In this document: positions 10,014 through 21,330 of the stretch, in pieces
How the letters are laid out: each line of letters opens with the position of its first letter
Position numbering within the stretch: position 1 is the stretch's first letter
Assembly: GCA_000697355.1 (NCBI GenBank)
Contig: JNEN01000817.1
Location: forward strand, 1-64,000
DNA length: 64,000 nt
Direction: 5' to 3'
DNA from: Syncephalastrum monosporum B8922
Taxonomy: Eukaryota > Mucoromycota > Mucoromycetes > Mucorales > Syncephalastraceae
Notes under the pieces: model-generated
Seen by the model: only the letters and a program-made list of their open reading frames with translations
Databases searched by the model: none
Told to the model about the DNA's origin: nothing
Program-made: the position numbers and the translations under genes

Positions 10014-11039
10014 TTTTCCGCCGTAGTCATTGTCCGGCATGTCGCGGATGGCGAGCTCGTCTTTCACGCGGTCGGAAAGGGAGCATTGTTGGAGTGAACT
10101 ATTTAAGCAGCGCGGTTCGGGATCGTCATCAGTGCCAGCCACGGTTGTTCGTCGTTACAAGTGATCTGGGTAATGTCTCGAAGGACAAAGAGAAATTGTA
10201 GTCAGCTATTACGCCCTACATTGAGAGCGGCAGTATGGCGTGGGAGCATATTCATGGTGTATTGAACGGTGTATGTCTGACGGTATTATGCCAGCCATGC
10301 ACTGGAGAGGAGTCTTCTTTGTTTCTGAAAGACGACTGATTACGCCCACAACTACTTCCCTTCTTCTTTCATCTGTTCTGTTCAAGGTTTCTTAAGGCAA
10401 GTGCATTCATATTGGTCCGTGGCTAGGAGCATATATACAGGCAACGCAGACAGTCGGGGTTCCCCTTAAGTCTTACTGCCATCAACTGCTCGCCCGGAAC
10501 ATTCCACCGGTGGGCATAAAGCATACCATATTGGATATCACTGACCATTCTAGTGCTACTCAATTGCTGGCGTGCGTCTGTCCTTTCCTAATGTCATCTT
10601 TCCCGTCTGCATTTTTCTTTTTCCTGCCCATAGCTTTTGTTTCTCCCCCCCCCTTATTTTTTCTCTTATTTTGTTTACTGCGAGTAGGTGGAACAGACCA
10701 TGTGTACACGATGGATATGAGATGATGGTACCATATTCACTTTCACTCCTTCCTCCCTGTTGCTTTTCTCGTTTGCTCCTTTCCTCCCTTTTCTTTGTTT
10801 GCGTTCTTAGCTTAGACGGTCGATGGCCGATGTCATCTTTGACAGCTCATAGACGTGTGCCTTGTGCGGTCATGCCCAGGCCCACTGGTAAGATTGGAGA
10901 TCATGACTTCAAAAATTATTCAGCCACGGATAAGGGCCAACACGTACCGATGACCTCGGCTGCGGCCACCAGCACATTCCACGAGAATTGTCCTCGGACC
11001 GAAAACCCATAGGTTAGCTATAAAGATACTATGAATTGT
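10014..11039. other. Gap without a supported gene
   Basis: T/C-rich tracts at 10590-10680 and 10740-10805 give long open frames of low-complexity composition on the plus strand, which I do not regard as genes. The part next to 11039 should contain the 3' end of the IF-2 transcript. Confidence 0.4.
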
Positions 11040-13917
11040 CTAGAGTCGCTGTTTTGATTCTATTAATTCGATGCCTTGAATGACGTCGCCCGCTTGAAAG
11101 TGTTGATAACCATTAAAAGAGATGCCACATTCTAGACCCTTTTTAGCCTCTGAAATTTCCTTCTTGACCTGGCGCAACGCCTCCAAGGCTCCTAAATATA
11201 ATAGTTGGAAAGGTAAAATATCTATGACAGAGCGACCAAATCTAGTCAACCCACCTTCCCAAACGATTTGCTTATCGCGCAGGACACGTACGCGGTCATT
11301 ACGGCGAATGACACCATTTGTGATTCGGCAACCTGCTACAGGCTTTGTGTCTCGTCCCTTAAGAGTAATGTCAAAAACTTGCAGAATGGATGCCTCGCCT
11401 GTGACTTGAGTGGTCACAATTGGAGGCAGCATATCGCTTAGTTGGTCCTTGACTTCCTCGAGAAGCTTGTAAATGATGGAGTAGGATCTGACTGTAACAT
11501 TCTGCCGCTGAGCATCTGCCTGGATCTTTTTGTCAGCCTTGACATTAAAGCCGATGACGTGTCCCTGGCACGCCGCCGCAAGCTGAATATCGCCTTCTGA
11601 AATGTTGCCTACTCCACTGTGCACCACTTTGACGAAGATTTGCTTGTTTTGCAGGCTGTTCAGGGACTGCACTACTGCCTCAACAGTGCCACTAACATCA
11701 CCTATATAAGCTGATGAGCATATGCGTAGCTATATATATATGCATACATAGTAATTGTGTACGTTAACTACCTTTGACAATCGCTCTGAATTCGATACGG
11801 TTATCTTGGGCTGCACCGCTGTGTTCATCTGCAAGCTTGTTTTGGATCGCACTTAATTGTTTCCCGAGCGAGCTCGGTGGTGTGTCAATCAAGCCCTTGT
11901 GGAACATGTACATTTCCTTTTTGTACTCTTTTTCAATCATGCGCTCTTGCTCCAGAAGTTCACGCTGTTGTTGTCGCTTGTCGTTGATTACTTCCAAATC
12001 CCGAAGCTGCTGTTCACGTTTATAACGCGCGACCCGGTTCTCTACCACGGTTTTGGCCATGGTCTATCGATATAATACGGGAAAAAAGTCAGGCTCATCC
12101 GTCATATTGAGTTGTAATGCGGTTCTGTGTTGACTTTTGATACTTTACATCGTCGTTGGCCTGGAGCATTTCATCACCTGCCAAAGGTACGTCTTTCCAG
12201 CCCGTTACCTTGACGGGCATACCCGGCGTAGCTTCCTTGAGGGTTCGCCCCTGATGATCGGTCATGGACCGTACTTTGCACCACGTCCTCCCGGCTACAA
12301 CAACCTGGCCGGATGTCAACGTACCTCGGCAGACCAAGACAGTTGCGACATTTCCACGTCCTTTTTCGACTTGCGACTCAAGCACAATTGCCTCGGTTTG
12401 TTTCGACTTTTTTTCTGCACGCAGCTCGAGCACATCAGAGACAGCAGCGATTGTCTCCTCAAGCTGGTCCAAATTTTTGCCCGTCAATCCGGATACCTCC
12501 ACCGCTGGCACATCCCCCCCAATTTCCTCGAGATGGACGTTGTATCGTATGAGCTCCTGTTTCACCTTGCTGACATCTACATTGGGCTTGTCACACTTAT
12601 TGATCGCAACCACAATTGGAACACCGGCTGTCTGCGCGTGCTGGATGGCTTCCTGGGTCTGAGGCATCACGCCATCGTCGGCAGCTACCACCAATACGAC
12701 AATATCAGTCACCCGTGCGCCGCGTGCACGCATAGATGAAAAAGCAGCGTGGCCCGGTGTATCAAGGAAAGTGATGCTCTTTTTCGAGGGTAGTTGAACT
12801 TGAATGATTTGTGAGGAATAAGCAATGGATATATATATATATATATATATAGATTGACGTGACCAGTACCTGAGAAAGCACCGATATGTTGGGTAATGCC
12901 ACCCGCTTCGCCTGCAGCTACGGATGACTTTCGGAGAGTGTCCAAGAGTGTGGTTTTGCCATGGTCAACGTGACCCATGATGGTCACGACAGGAGGACGG
13001 CTGGGCAAGTTGGCTAGATCGGCGGGTGGAGGTCTATAGTCATAAATTTTTTAAGTACACAGATCTCCAAAATTAAGTCGTGAGTCATGCATGGCCATTC
13101 ACGTACGCAGGAAACAAATCCAACGCTTGCCGTTCGTCGACTACTGGATTCAAACCCAACTCCAGAGCAATCAAGCTCGCATCGTCGGCCGATAACACTA
13201 AAAAGCTATCAATACAGCAGAATACAATCACGATTAAACGACGTACTTCGATCATGCGAGGTGTTTCCCATTTCGAGGGTCTGCATAGTCTGCACGATGT
13301 GTTCTAGGAGTAGTGATAGTAGCAATATGATAGATATTGGTTGGTGTTAACAGCATCATGTTTGATTAATATTTTCCATGAAAATGGATCTGCTCCCCCT
13401 CTTGCTTACCTAGGCGTATGTCGAGGATGCGCGATAGGTTGGCGACGTTCACAATCTGAGGAATAAAAACCTCCCGGGTCTGCTGCTCCTGGCTTTTCTT
13501 TTTCTCCCGCTTGCGACGTTCCGCGATGCGCTGGGCAGTCATTTGCTCTTGCTTCAAAAGCTCATTTAGCTCGTGTTGCTGCTCCTTTTGCGCTCGACGC
13601 TCAGCGGGCGACAGACGTGGTGGACGCTTAAGGTTGTCTTGTTGACGTGACCAATCGCGTCTCGGCGCTGTCTTCAGTTTTTCATTACTGCTGTTTGGTT
13701 TCGCGCGAGGACTGGACCAGTCTGTTTTCGCCATTTTCTTCTCCTGTTGTCTGAATCTCGTATCGATGGGTCTGCCCATACCAAGCAAAGATTTTTTTTC
13801 GGATGGCATAACATGATTCACTGTAAACGGACGGCATGCACTGTACCCCTTGCTAGAGCGTAGACGCACACGTAGTGTCTGCCAGCATGAGAAAACGACA
13901 GGCTGACCACTGCTCAT
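11040..13917 (-). CDS. IFM1: Mitochondrial translation initiation factor IF-2
   Basis: Eight exons on the minus strand: 13917-13410, 13303-13247, 13197-13107, 13033-12870, 12798-12149, 12063-11772, 11701-11255, 11191-11040 (786 aa). All junctions are GT-AG and all phases match. The start at 13917 opens an Arg/Ser-rich, acid-poor leader typical of a mitochondrial presequence; an upstream in-frame ATG at 14055 would bury it. A charged, Gln/Lys-rich linker leads to an IF2N-like segment ([12 protein letters not shown]), then the GTPase domain with G1 GHVDHGKT (239-246), G3 DTPGH (286-290) and G4 NKCD (340-343). Domains II and III (IF-2 type) and the C-terminal domain IV follow. IF-2 places initiator tRNA on the mitoribosome. 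Intron 4 carries an (AT)n run at 12829-12852. Confidence 0.93.
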
Positions 13918-14139
13918 ACTGCCTCTGCTACTGTCCAAAGTGAAATCATACAGTTGCCGACACGAAGTCTGAGGATGTGGGCTGTTCCCTCCAAGCCACG
14001 CTTTATTTTTCGTGATATAAATTAAAACTTCTATCATATGCACGCTCCTTGGCATCTTTCGTTCCCGCTTACGGGTCTCTTGTTCGTCTTGATAAAAATC
14101 GGCTTATTGCTCACGAAAGGACGCATGCGTGTGGGCGGG

Positions 14140-15760
14140 ACCCCACAAACTACTTCACTGTCGCTAACGCAATCTGGGTTGCCTAAACTCCAATCTGCGT
14201 CGCTTCACTGTGTTAATAGGTTGACCGGCCATGTTCGCTGCGGCGGCGCCCATCGAATGGGTCTTATAGATGACCATATCTATACCTGCTGCCGCCATAC
14301 TCCCCTCGATTCAAGCAGCTACAGTCGCTTCTGCTAGAGTATCCAAGTCGGTGAACGGGCGATGTCCTTGGCAAAGGGCTATGCGCAGGATCGGCTGTTG
14401 GGCGACAGCTCTCGGTTTGTCTCAGAAACTAGGTCACGGTATGGGTCGGGCAGAGGTCCTGATCCGTGATCTTGTCCAACCGTGTCCAGTTTTGACGTTT
14501 CCCAGTTGTTTCTTTCGCCAAAACGCGCAACTGCTGTCATGCCGACCACCTTGTCGTCGTCGTCTCGGTGGAGAGTGACACCTTGATATCTCAATTTCTG
14601 CAATCCGACCGAGGACGCCACCTGCTTACCAGTGCCTGCAAGGTAGCAGTTTTGCGTTGTAATTTTCAAGTGTTGACGTATGCGTAGATTCCCAGTCATT
14701 GATCACCTGCAAGAGGGGATCCACTTCCCAACTTTCGTCTGTTCGGCGTTTCGCTTGATGAAGTCCCTTGATCAACGCCTTCCAATGGTATGTCATACGG
14801 ATGGAGTATTTTAAACAGGCTAGCGAGTGCAGACCGGTAGCTGTTCAATGTGCTCCTTCGTGCTATAGGCATGGACATGAGGAATGCGATCACTTGCACC
14901 GGGTCGAACGTAAAGGATCCACTACAAGGTCTTGCGTGAAACACCGTTTCACCCAAAAACTCCACCGACTGTCATAGTGGGGGTTCGTAGAGCTCGCGAT
15001 GTTTTGAAGTTGGGATTGTTGTGTTAATGGCATCCCTTCGTATTTCAAGCATTTTTAATAAGCGCCATAAGTTCAACGATGCCTGCTTTGCGTACGGGAT
15101 ATTCAAAGGATGTGTCTTGCTCATGCCCAGAACTAGCGGCCACCATGCTTGAGTGGGCCACGTGGGTGCCATCAAAATCGTATCCATAACGCGGTCGCCC
15201 TTGGTCTTTTGAAGAACCGGTAAGGCGCCAAGGACGATAGAGATACAGCCCCTTTGCGGGCTACTTTTCTGAAACTTGTTCACTGCTTCGGCACTTGGAT
15301 CTAGAATTCGACTCTAAAAGCGGGTTAACTTCGAGTGGTGCCGTGCCGCGATGGTATGGATCGTCAGAAGTGCACAGGGTCACTTCCGGCAAATGTGGTT
15401 GAATGTCCTCCAGACGCTCTCCCGTGTTCTAAGACTCGGTGGCGGTTCAGACCGTCCGCCTCCAATTTTCTTGACCCAATGCGATAGGGCAATACAGAAC
15501 TGTCGAGTTGTTGTCGCGGGTTACTTGTCGGATATGAAAAGCCAGATATTGTAATATTGCTGACGCTCTTTCCCCTGATCTTCTTGCGTACCTTGGAGTA
15601 GTTATGTTGTCCGAGTAAATCTCGACCATCTCGTCATGATACTTTTCCGCGTGGGAGCTGTAATGCAAACAGGATCGTCTACAGCTCCCTCCGATTGATC
15701 GAACTTGCGTTTTCGTCCGTCGTTCAATGACCATGCGTCTTGACTTCTTTCGACCTGATC
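14140..15760 (-). pseudogene. Decayed DIRS-like retroelement: RNase H and tyrosine recombinase remnants
   Basis: Reading the minus strand: 15735-15530 holds an RNase H-like piece with the YSDN motif. At 15283-15000 comes a segment with APTWPTQAWWPL, typical of the end of DIRS polymerase/RNase H. At 14965-14770 lies a core-binding piece (NSYRSALASLFKILHP). At 14699-14160 is the catalytic part of a tyrosine recombinase, ending in a H-S-M-G-A-A-A-A stretch where the H-x-x-R box is expected (about 14245). Stop codons interrupt the frames at several points, and the reverse transcriptase palm and gag are absent. DIRS elements use tyrosine recombinase rather than DDE integrase. This copy cannot be active. 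Confidence 0.72.
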
Positions 15761-15799
15761 CCTATGTGGCTGTCCGACGCATTGATCTATATCTGTAGT

Positions 15800-16100
15800 C
15801 TGGGACCATGCTCACGCGTACCTGAGTTCTGACCCGTTTGTGTAGGATCATTCTTGTTTTAGACTATCCGTCTTTCTGTCTCTAGTTTCCGTACTAGTTC
15901 TGTTCCCCAGTTCCATCTGGTTTCCTTGGTCCTTCACTCGCGAGGTTAGTACTCGTCCTGTCCTGATCCTGCGCTGATGTGTTGACCTTCTATGTGTGTA
16001 TACAGTCCGCCTCTTGTGCCTTGTCTGCTCATTTCTCTTCTTGGCTGTCACCCTCACCTGTCCTGCCCTCTGTCCCCTCTTCTCGGGCCAACACGCTTCC
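15800..16100 (-). repeat. Terminal/leader repeat of the DIRS-like element, inverted partner of 8988-9292
   Basis: The reverse complement aligns with 8988-9292. In minus orientation it stands immediately upstream of the RNase H remnant, so gag and reverse transcriptase have been deleted between them. Ends are not resolved. Confidence 0.55.
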
Positions 16101-16114
16101 CGCAACTGACACTT

Positions 16115-16490
16115 GCTGCAAGGCTGCTCAATTTGTTTTTCTTTTGGTCTTTCTTCTCAATAATGCATTCGACCCAGGTAAGAAACAAGGATCATGTATA
16201 CGTGAATGCTGCTGCTTCGATGGCGTCCCCTTCGCTTTGCTTCCCCGATTTCTTCTGAGGCATCGACTCGGGACCGCACTACACACATGTATGCCTGTAA
16301 AAGACATATCCTAGTCTCGTTTACTATCCTAGTTAAGCACAGGTCCATATAAGAGAATAAACCTTATGGTGTATACCCCATCTATGAGCCGATCAGCTCG
16401 ACCTGCGCGGTCATTTAGATAATTAGTATTCGCTGCTCGGCAAGGTGGACATTGATCGCGTGAAGGAGACAACAGAGACAACACCTGGCT
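16115..16490 (+). repeat. Dispersed repeat family 2, copy 1
   Basis: Diverged match with 20950-21330 in the same orientation. The clearest block is CACACATGTATGCCTGTAAA at 16281-16300 against CACACATGTATGATTGCAAA at 21085-21104, followed by TCTCGTTTACTATCC against TCTCGTTTATTATTCC. Also shared is GCAAGGCTGCTCAA. No coding potential was seen. Confidence 0.5.
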
Positions 16491-16701
16491 TGTTGGTGCA
16501 GCCAGCGCTGCAAACAATGCACTGGTGTACAGAATAAAGCGGGTATAGCTCACAGAGAAGATAAGCATAGAAATAAAAACAAAATAGAAAATAGACGGAG
16601 CATACAAGGTCGGATAGCTGTGGCAAGAGGCGCTGTATGAGATCTACGTGGGATTTTCAAGTTACATCTGCCAGATTGTTATCTATTGCATTTATTTTAT
16701 A

Positions 16702-17210
16702 ACTAGCCTACGAAATTTCGTTCCGAAATCAGTTCTCGTGGACTACCCTTCATTTTTATTATACATACCAGCCACTGGGACCGGGGTCGTCGATACACGC
16801 TCACGGAATGTTGGGCACTACCTCATCTGTGTCTGTGCAGCAAAATGCATTTTTGAGTCTCAGTTTCATATTATTAACCAAAAGCACTTACCGATGGGCG
16901 TAGGGCAGACATTTGGCGCAAGGCACATGTCTTTGGGGGGGGTAGTTTTGACGGTGGTCTCGGCCACCGACCGCAGGCCAGAGGTTCACAAACGGGGAAG
17001 AAGGAGAGAGAGGGAGCAAGCGGAGAGGAAGAAGAGCAAAGGAGGAGCGAAGAAGGAGTGGAACTGGAACGTGTGTTAATGTCTCATATTCAATGCTGGA
17101 CCTGAATCTGTTTCACTTACGGGCAGAGGAAAAAGCGGAAAAAAACCTCTGATGTGAGGGCAGCAAGCGGAAGAGAGGAAGAGGCACGAACGGAGGAGAA
17201 AACAGGAGAC
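16702..17210 (+). repeat. Dispersed repeat family 1, copy B (left part only)
   Basis: Matches copy A 5111-5620 with few substitutions and small indels: the start ATAACTAGCCTACG, the middle ACCGATGGGCGT, and the end GCAGCAAGCGGAAGAGAGGAAGAGGC. It stops abruptly at about 17210, where the unidentified pseudogene begins, so the insertion or a deletion truncated both. Confidence 0.75.
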
Positions 17211-17214
17211 CGGT

Positions 17215-19940
17215 CGCCTCAGTTATTATCCTCTTACTGCCGAGGATTTTTATACTCCACTTATTGACGAACGTGAAGCGATACTGCGGTGTGAGGCCGC
17301 GATCCCTGAGCACTCGGTCGATATAAGGAACATCAAAAATGCCGCAAACACGTCGCGACGGCGGTGAAGAGCGACATGGGCATTGGTAAAAAAAGCCACC
17401 GTTGGGGTCGGGCATGTCATGAATATCCCGCATGAGCTCATATAATGCTTTTCCGTCAATGTGGATCGCGCGAGGTTGCGAAGTGTTTGGCTCAATATAC
17501 GTGGCTTGCAATTCTTGTTTGGTTGAGGCGAATGGCACGAGAGCTTGAGCGATTGTTGCTATCGGAGCATGTTGAAGATGGTAGTAGGTGCAAGCTTTTC
17601 GTCGCCATTGGCTGTACGCGGCCTATATGGGCGCAACTGGTTTAAGATCCTGGCGAGAGTCCGGCATTCCAAGCTGGTTGACTTCGTGGGCTTGTGCGCA
17701 GCTTTTCGAACTGCCTCAGGCGTTATCCGTCCGGAGCCTGCCTTTAAAAGTGCATACCGATGCCGCCCAGAATTCTGATCCTTTTGTTGCTGCTTTCGCC
17801 GTTGGGGAAGTGCTCACCCTCGTCTTCGACGTCTTCCTCTGCTTCGTCGCTTTGTTCCCTAATCATCTCGGGGCTCTCGACCTCCGCGCTTTCCTCCTCG
17901 GCAGTCTCCACTGCGTGCGCCGCGAGACTTTGCAGCTCCTTCTCGAGTCGATTCATAATCCTATCGATCGGCTTTTTGCACGCGAACGCCATAAACAGTT
18001 CATGGCAGGCAGACTTGAACGTAGCTCGGCGGTTGCGGCGTATTTGACGAGGTCGCTGCTGCGCCTTGATTGCCCGGGTTTCGGCCTTTCTTTTGGCAGT
18101 AGCAACATGTTTAATAAGGCGTCCTTGACAGCGATTAAGGCGTAAAGCTGCTATAAGTAGGGCGCGCAGATCCTTCACATGTCTCTTCCACGTCCACAAC
18201 TTTGAGCACGCTTGGTGGACCTCATCAACTGCAATGATAAGATACCCTACATGTTTGACTTCTTCGTTGATACCGTGGCCAAGTTCGCGTAAAATCCGGC
18301 CGCGGATGGACTCAAATGTGGGACTTCCTTTCATGCTTTTCGTGGGCGCACCAACGCAACCTGATGGTTTATAATTCAATATTTTGGATCTTCCAGAGCA
18401 TAGATCAAATAGTCCATTGACTTACCGGATAAAACATTGGAGAAATGCACCTGTGAGTAGATATTTGCAACCTGCTAGACCAATATCCGGTGGCGCGACG
18501 CGCAAGACGGTGTCGGCTTATCCAAAATCGAACTCGGGCGCCAAGTCTTGCAGATCGAGGAGCATTGCCCGTTCACGGTAAACTGAGCTCGTGACACGGC
18601 CTTCTGCGATAATCTTTGTCAGGTGTTGTATACACAGACAGAGTTTGTTCATCAGACGGTGAACGCGCTGCTACTCGTTGGACATGATGACGTTAATAAC
18701 GCTGCTGTTCAGCAGTCTCTCATCTTTCCGAACGATCGAGTTCAGAGACAGCGTCACCGTCCGCAGGCTATCAAATGTATTAACATATGACATTTAGGCA
18801 TGCGCAGGCGTTCAAGCTTACTTTAATATTCTTCTTCTTCAGGCTGGCCCACTGAGCCAGGTTCGGAGTCAGATCCAGAGCTGCAAAGACCAGGTATTTT
18901 ATGTGAGATGGTATAGTTCTGCTTTTTTTTTCACAAATTTCATACTCACTCGTCTGAATCATCAGGCCCCACCTCGTAGGCTTCCTGACTGTTGAATTAT
19001 GAGGTGAGAGAATGCTTTTCAAGATGCTTTCCCATACTTTATCCATTTTGCGGTGAGAAACGGTACGAGCATGGCGTCGTATTTCTGTTTGGCGGTCAGA
19101 GTCTGCTGACCGGTCTCATCCTCTCAGCGCAGGTCCCTGTAGCGAACTAATAGCCACCCTGGATTCTTCGGTTTGCTTGCCATCTGACACTCAAAGTTGT
19201 CACGGACAGCAGAGAGGACTTTCGGCAAGTTCTTCTTGACTTCTTCGTCTGTAAGCTTATCTGCCGCCATATCAAACTTTTTCTTTTTTGACCGATGCAG
19301 CACTCGAGCGGTAAATTGCTTGTTAATGTAGTTTTCGAGCTCCTGTTCAATGGCCTTTTTCATCTCTGCCTCCGTAATGTTCACTTGCGATTTTGCTTGC
19401 CTTCCTAGCTTGCGCTGGCCAGGCTGACGCATTTTTGCTGCAGGGGGCGGGGGTAATCGTGGGGAAGGAGAAGGACGATGTGGCGGCGTTGGAGGTATGT
19501 AATCCGGGTTGACCTTCAGATTGTACCACGCACCTTCTTGGCAGGCGTAAGTGATTCAATCATCTGCGCTTTCTTTCTAGATGAAAATATGTAAAGCTGA
19601 ATCGAGTACAGTATAGCAAACTCGATTAGCACACCGATTGACCGTAGACGCTTGACTACATCATCGCTAACGCGAAGATGGGTTATACTGAAACCACCGT
19701 GGAGGTAGCGCTCGATTTGCTCTGTCACAGATTCGTAATCGATCTTGAGCCCACTACGTCCTAGGAAATATGTCGTTTCCTTGAGCGAGCCTTTCGCGAC
19801 CGGTTTCTTATTCGCCTTGATATACACGAGTTGTCGTAATGTCTCGAGGTGGCACTATGGTATTGTTGACCACAGTTATCTTTGGAGACGTGTTCAAATC
19901 ATATTGTGCAACCATGATGGGTTCAACAGGAAAAAGATGC
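17215..19940 (-). pseudogene. Unidentified multi-exon gene, decayed
   Basis: Coding-like blocks follow each other on the minus strand. 19940-19540 holds two shifted frames. 19520-19124 is a Pro-rich run leading to a Lys-rich helical part with R-H/K clusters. 18990-18830 encodes an acidic Ser/Asp/Glu tract spliced over a GT-AG intron at about 18952-18882. 18770-18400 and 18379-17744 form a long block ending in an acidic tail. 17540-17220 has a C-x-C and a VNKWSIKILGSKR segment. In-frame stops occur near 18682, 18517 and 18428, and a frameshift near 17560. Codon use looks genuine, so this was once a protein. I do not recognise the family; a transposon-encoded protein is possible but not shown. 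The 3' end is cut by repeat family 1 copy B. Confidence 0.45.
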
Positions 19941-19990
19941 AAGGAGAGGCGGACTGAGGGTACGAACTCAGTTTTTCTGATGTGCTCCAC

Positions 19991-20940
19991 ATCATGAAAG
20001 TCACGAATGAATGATATACGTAATTATTCCCAACGGTCGACGATGATCACCTCCTAGGAAATCCGTACTTCACGCATTATCATAGACTTTTTTAAGAGGG
20101 TCCACGTGCGCGATATAGATTTCATTATAAACTCTCTTTCTTCAATGGTTTAATGCTCAAAGAAATACAAACGATTGCTTGTGTCGTCAGTGGAGTAGGC
20201 GAAATCAACAGAGGTAAAGGAAATACACGGTCAAGGTAAAACTGAAAATCGTATTGTGTATCTCCAATTAACTAACAGTTAAGACAAAAGTATCAGCTAT
20301 TAATACTGCTTTCAATTATGAGAAATCAAAACAAGAAGGTTTCAAATGTGAAGCTGCTACGTGAAAAGGGATGAACGTAAATGGTTACGTGTAGAAAAGG
20401 TGTACACAGCAGAAATCAAGTACAGAAATGTCGTGTAACGCTTCCTGCTAGATAAGCAGATCGATTTGACATTTACACTTTGTTGGTGAAGCATAATGAA
20501 CTGCAGATCTAACCCTTTCCATCCCAACAGTAGATGGTTGTATAATAGCTGGGAAAAAGTAGGATATATGGCTATGTAAAATTGAACAGTCTTCTCATAT
20601 TTTTCAGTATAAGACGCCTGATATGATCCGAGCTTGATGAAAAAAATAGCTGACGACATGAAATATGCAGGAAGAAAGCTGTAAAATCGAGATTTTACCG
20701 AGAGACCCTGTGGGACATGCGCAATCCCAAACAACGAGAATAAACCACACGCTCCAGACTCGCATCTTTGGAGATATGACCCGATTTCATATCTAAAGTA
20801 AGCTCTGTTTTACACTGGAATCCAACGCATTTGGACATTACCAACAGTGTTTCTTTCAGGTGTCTTAATAATGGCCCCTCCAGCCTATAAAAATGACACT
20901 GAGTGGGCTATGTGTACTATACCTATAGGCTCTTTTCGAG
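19991..20940. other. AT-rich gap, no gene seen
   Basis: Short open frames only, none with recognisable domains or splice structure. Confidence 0.45.
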
Positions 20941-20949
20941 AGGTACTCG

Positions 20950-21330
20950 AGCCCAGTCTGAGAAAATAAGCTTCCATACAAATGTATTTGCCGCAAGGCT
21001 ACCCCCTCCCTTGCTTCGTTTTCCCTGTTTTCTTTTTTAATATTCCATTCGGGAAGTCGTATCATATACATATACACCGTACTGCACACATGTATGATTG
21101 CAAAAGACCTGTTCTCGTTTATTATTCCAGTAAAGTACGGGACCCAAATAGAAAAATACAGCCCAACGGTTACTATCTGCCCCATCTGGAAAAGTAGATC
21201 TTACTACGTGTCGTTTAATCCAATGACGGTTTTTAATGAGACAGCTGACCCTGGTACAAAAGCAGAGTTTTACCAATCGCCACACATAGCTATATCACTG
21301 CAAGGCTGCTCAACCTTTTTTTGTGCCTGA
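20950..21330 (+). repeat. Dispersed repeat family 2, copy 2
   Basis: Partner of 16115-16490 (see there). Ends with CTGCAAGGCTGCTCAACC at 21298-21315. Substantially diverged, so an old copy. Confidence 0.5.

Noticed and set aside
10510..11012. Plus-strand frames of 71 and 146 codons
   Set aside because: They arise from T/C-rich low-complexity sequence (Phe/Leu/Ser/Pro runs) with no domain or splice context.
14053..14055. ATG at 14055 as the start of mitochondrial IF-2
   Set aside because: The 46 extra codons are not leader-like and would place the good mitochondrial presequence internally; ATG 13917 is preferred.
17588..18145. Plus-strand 185-codon frame
   Set aside because: Antisense to the better-supported minus-strand block 18379-17744, whose codon use is more natural and whose acidic tail is typical of proteins.
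17744..18379. Block considered as a TnpB/Fanzor-like nuclease because of a VDE motif followed by Cys
   Set aside because: Only one Cys, no zinc-ribbon pairs, and no RuvC D-E-D set could be placed; too weak to claim.
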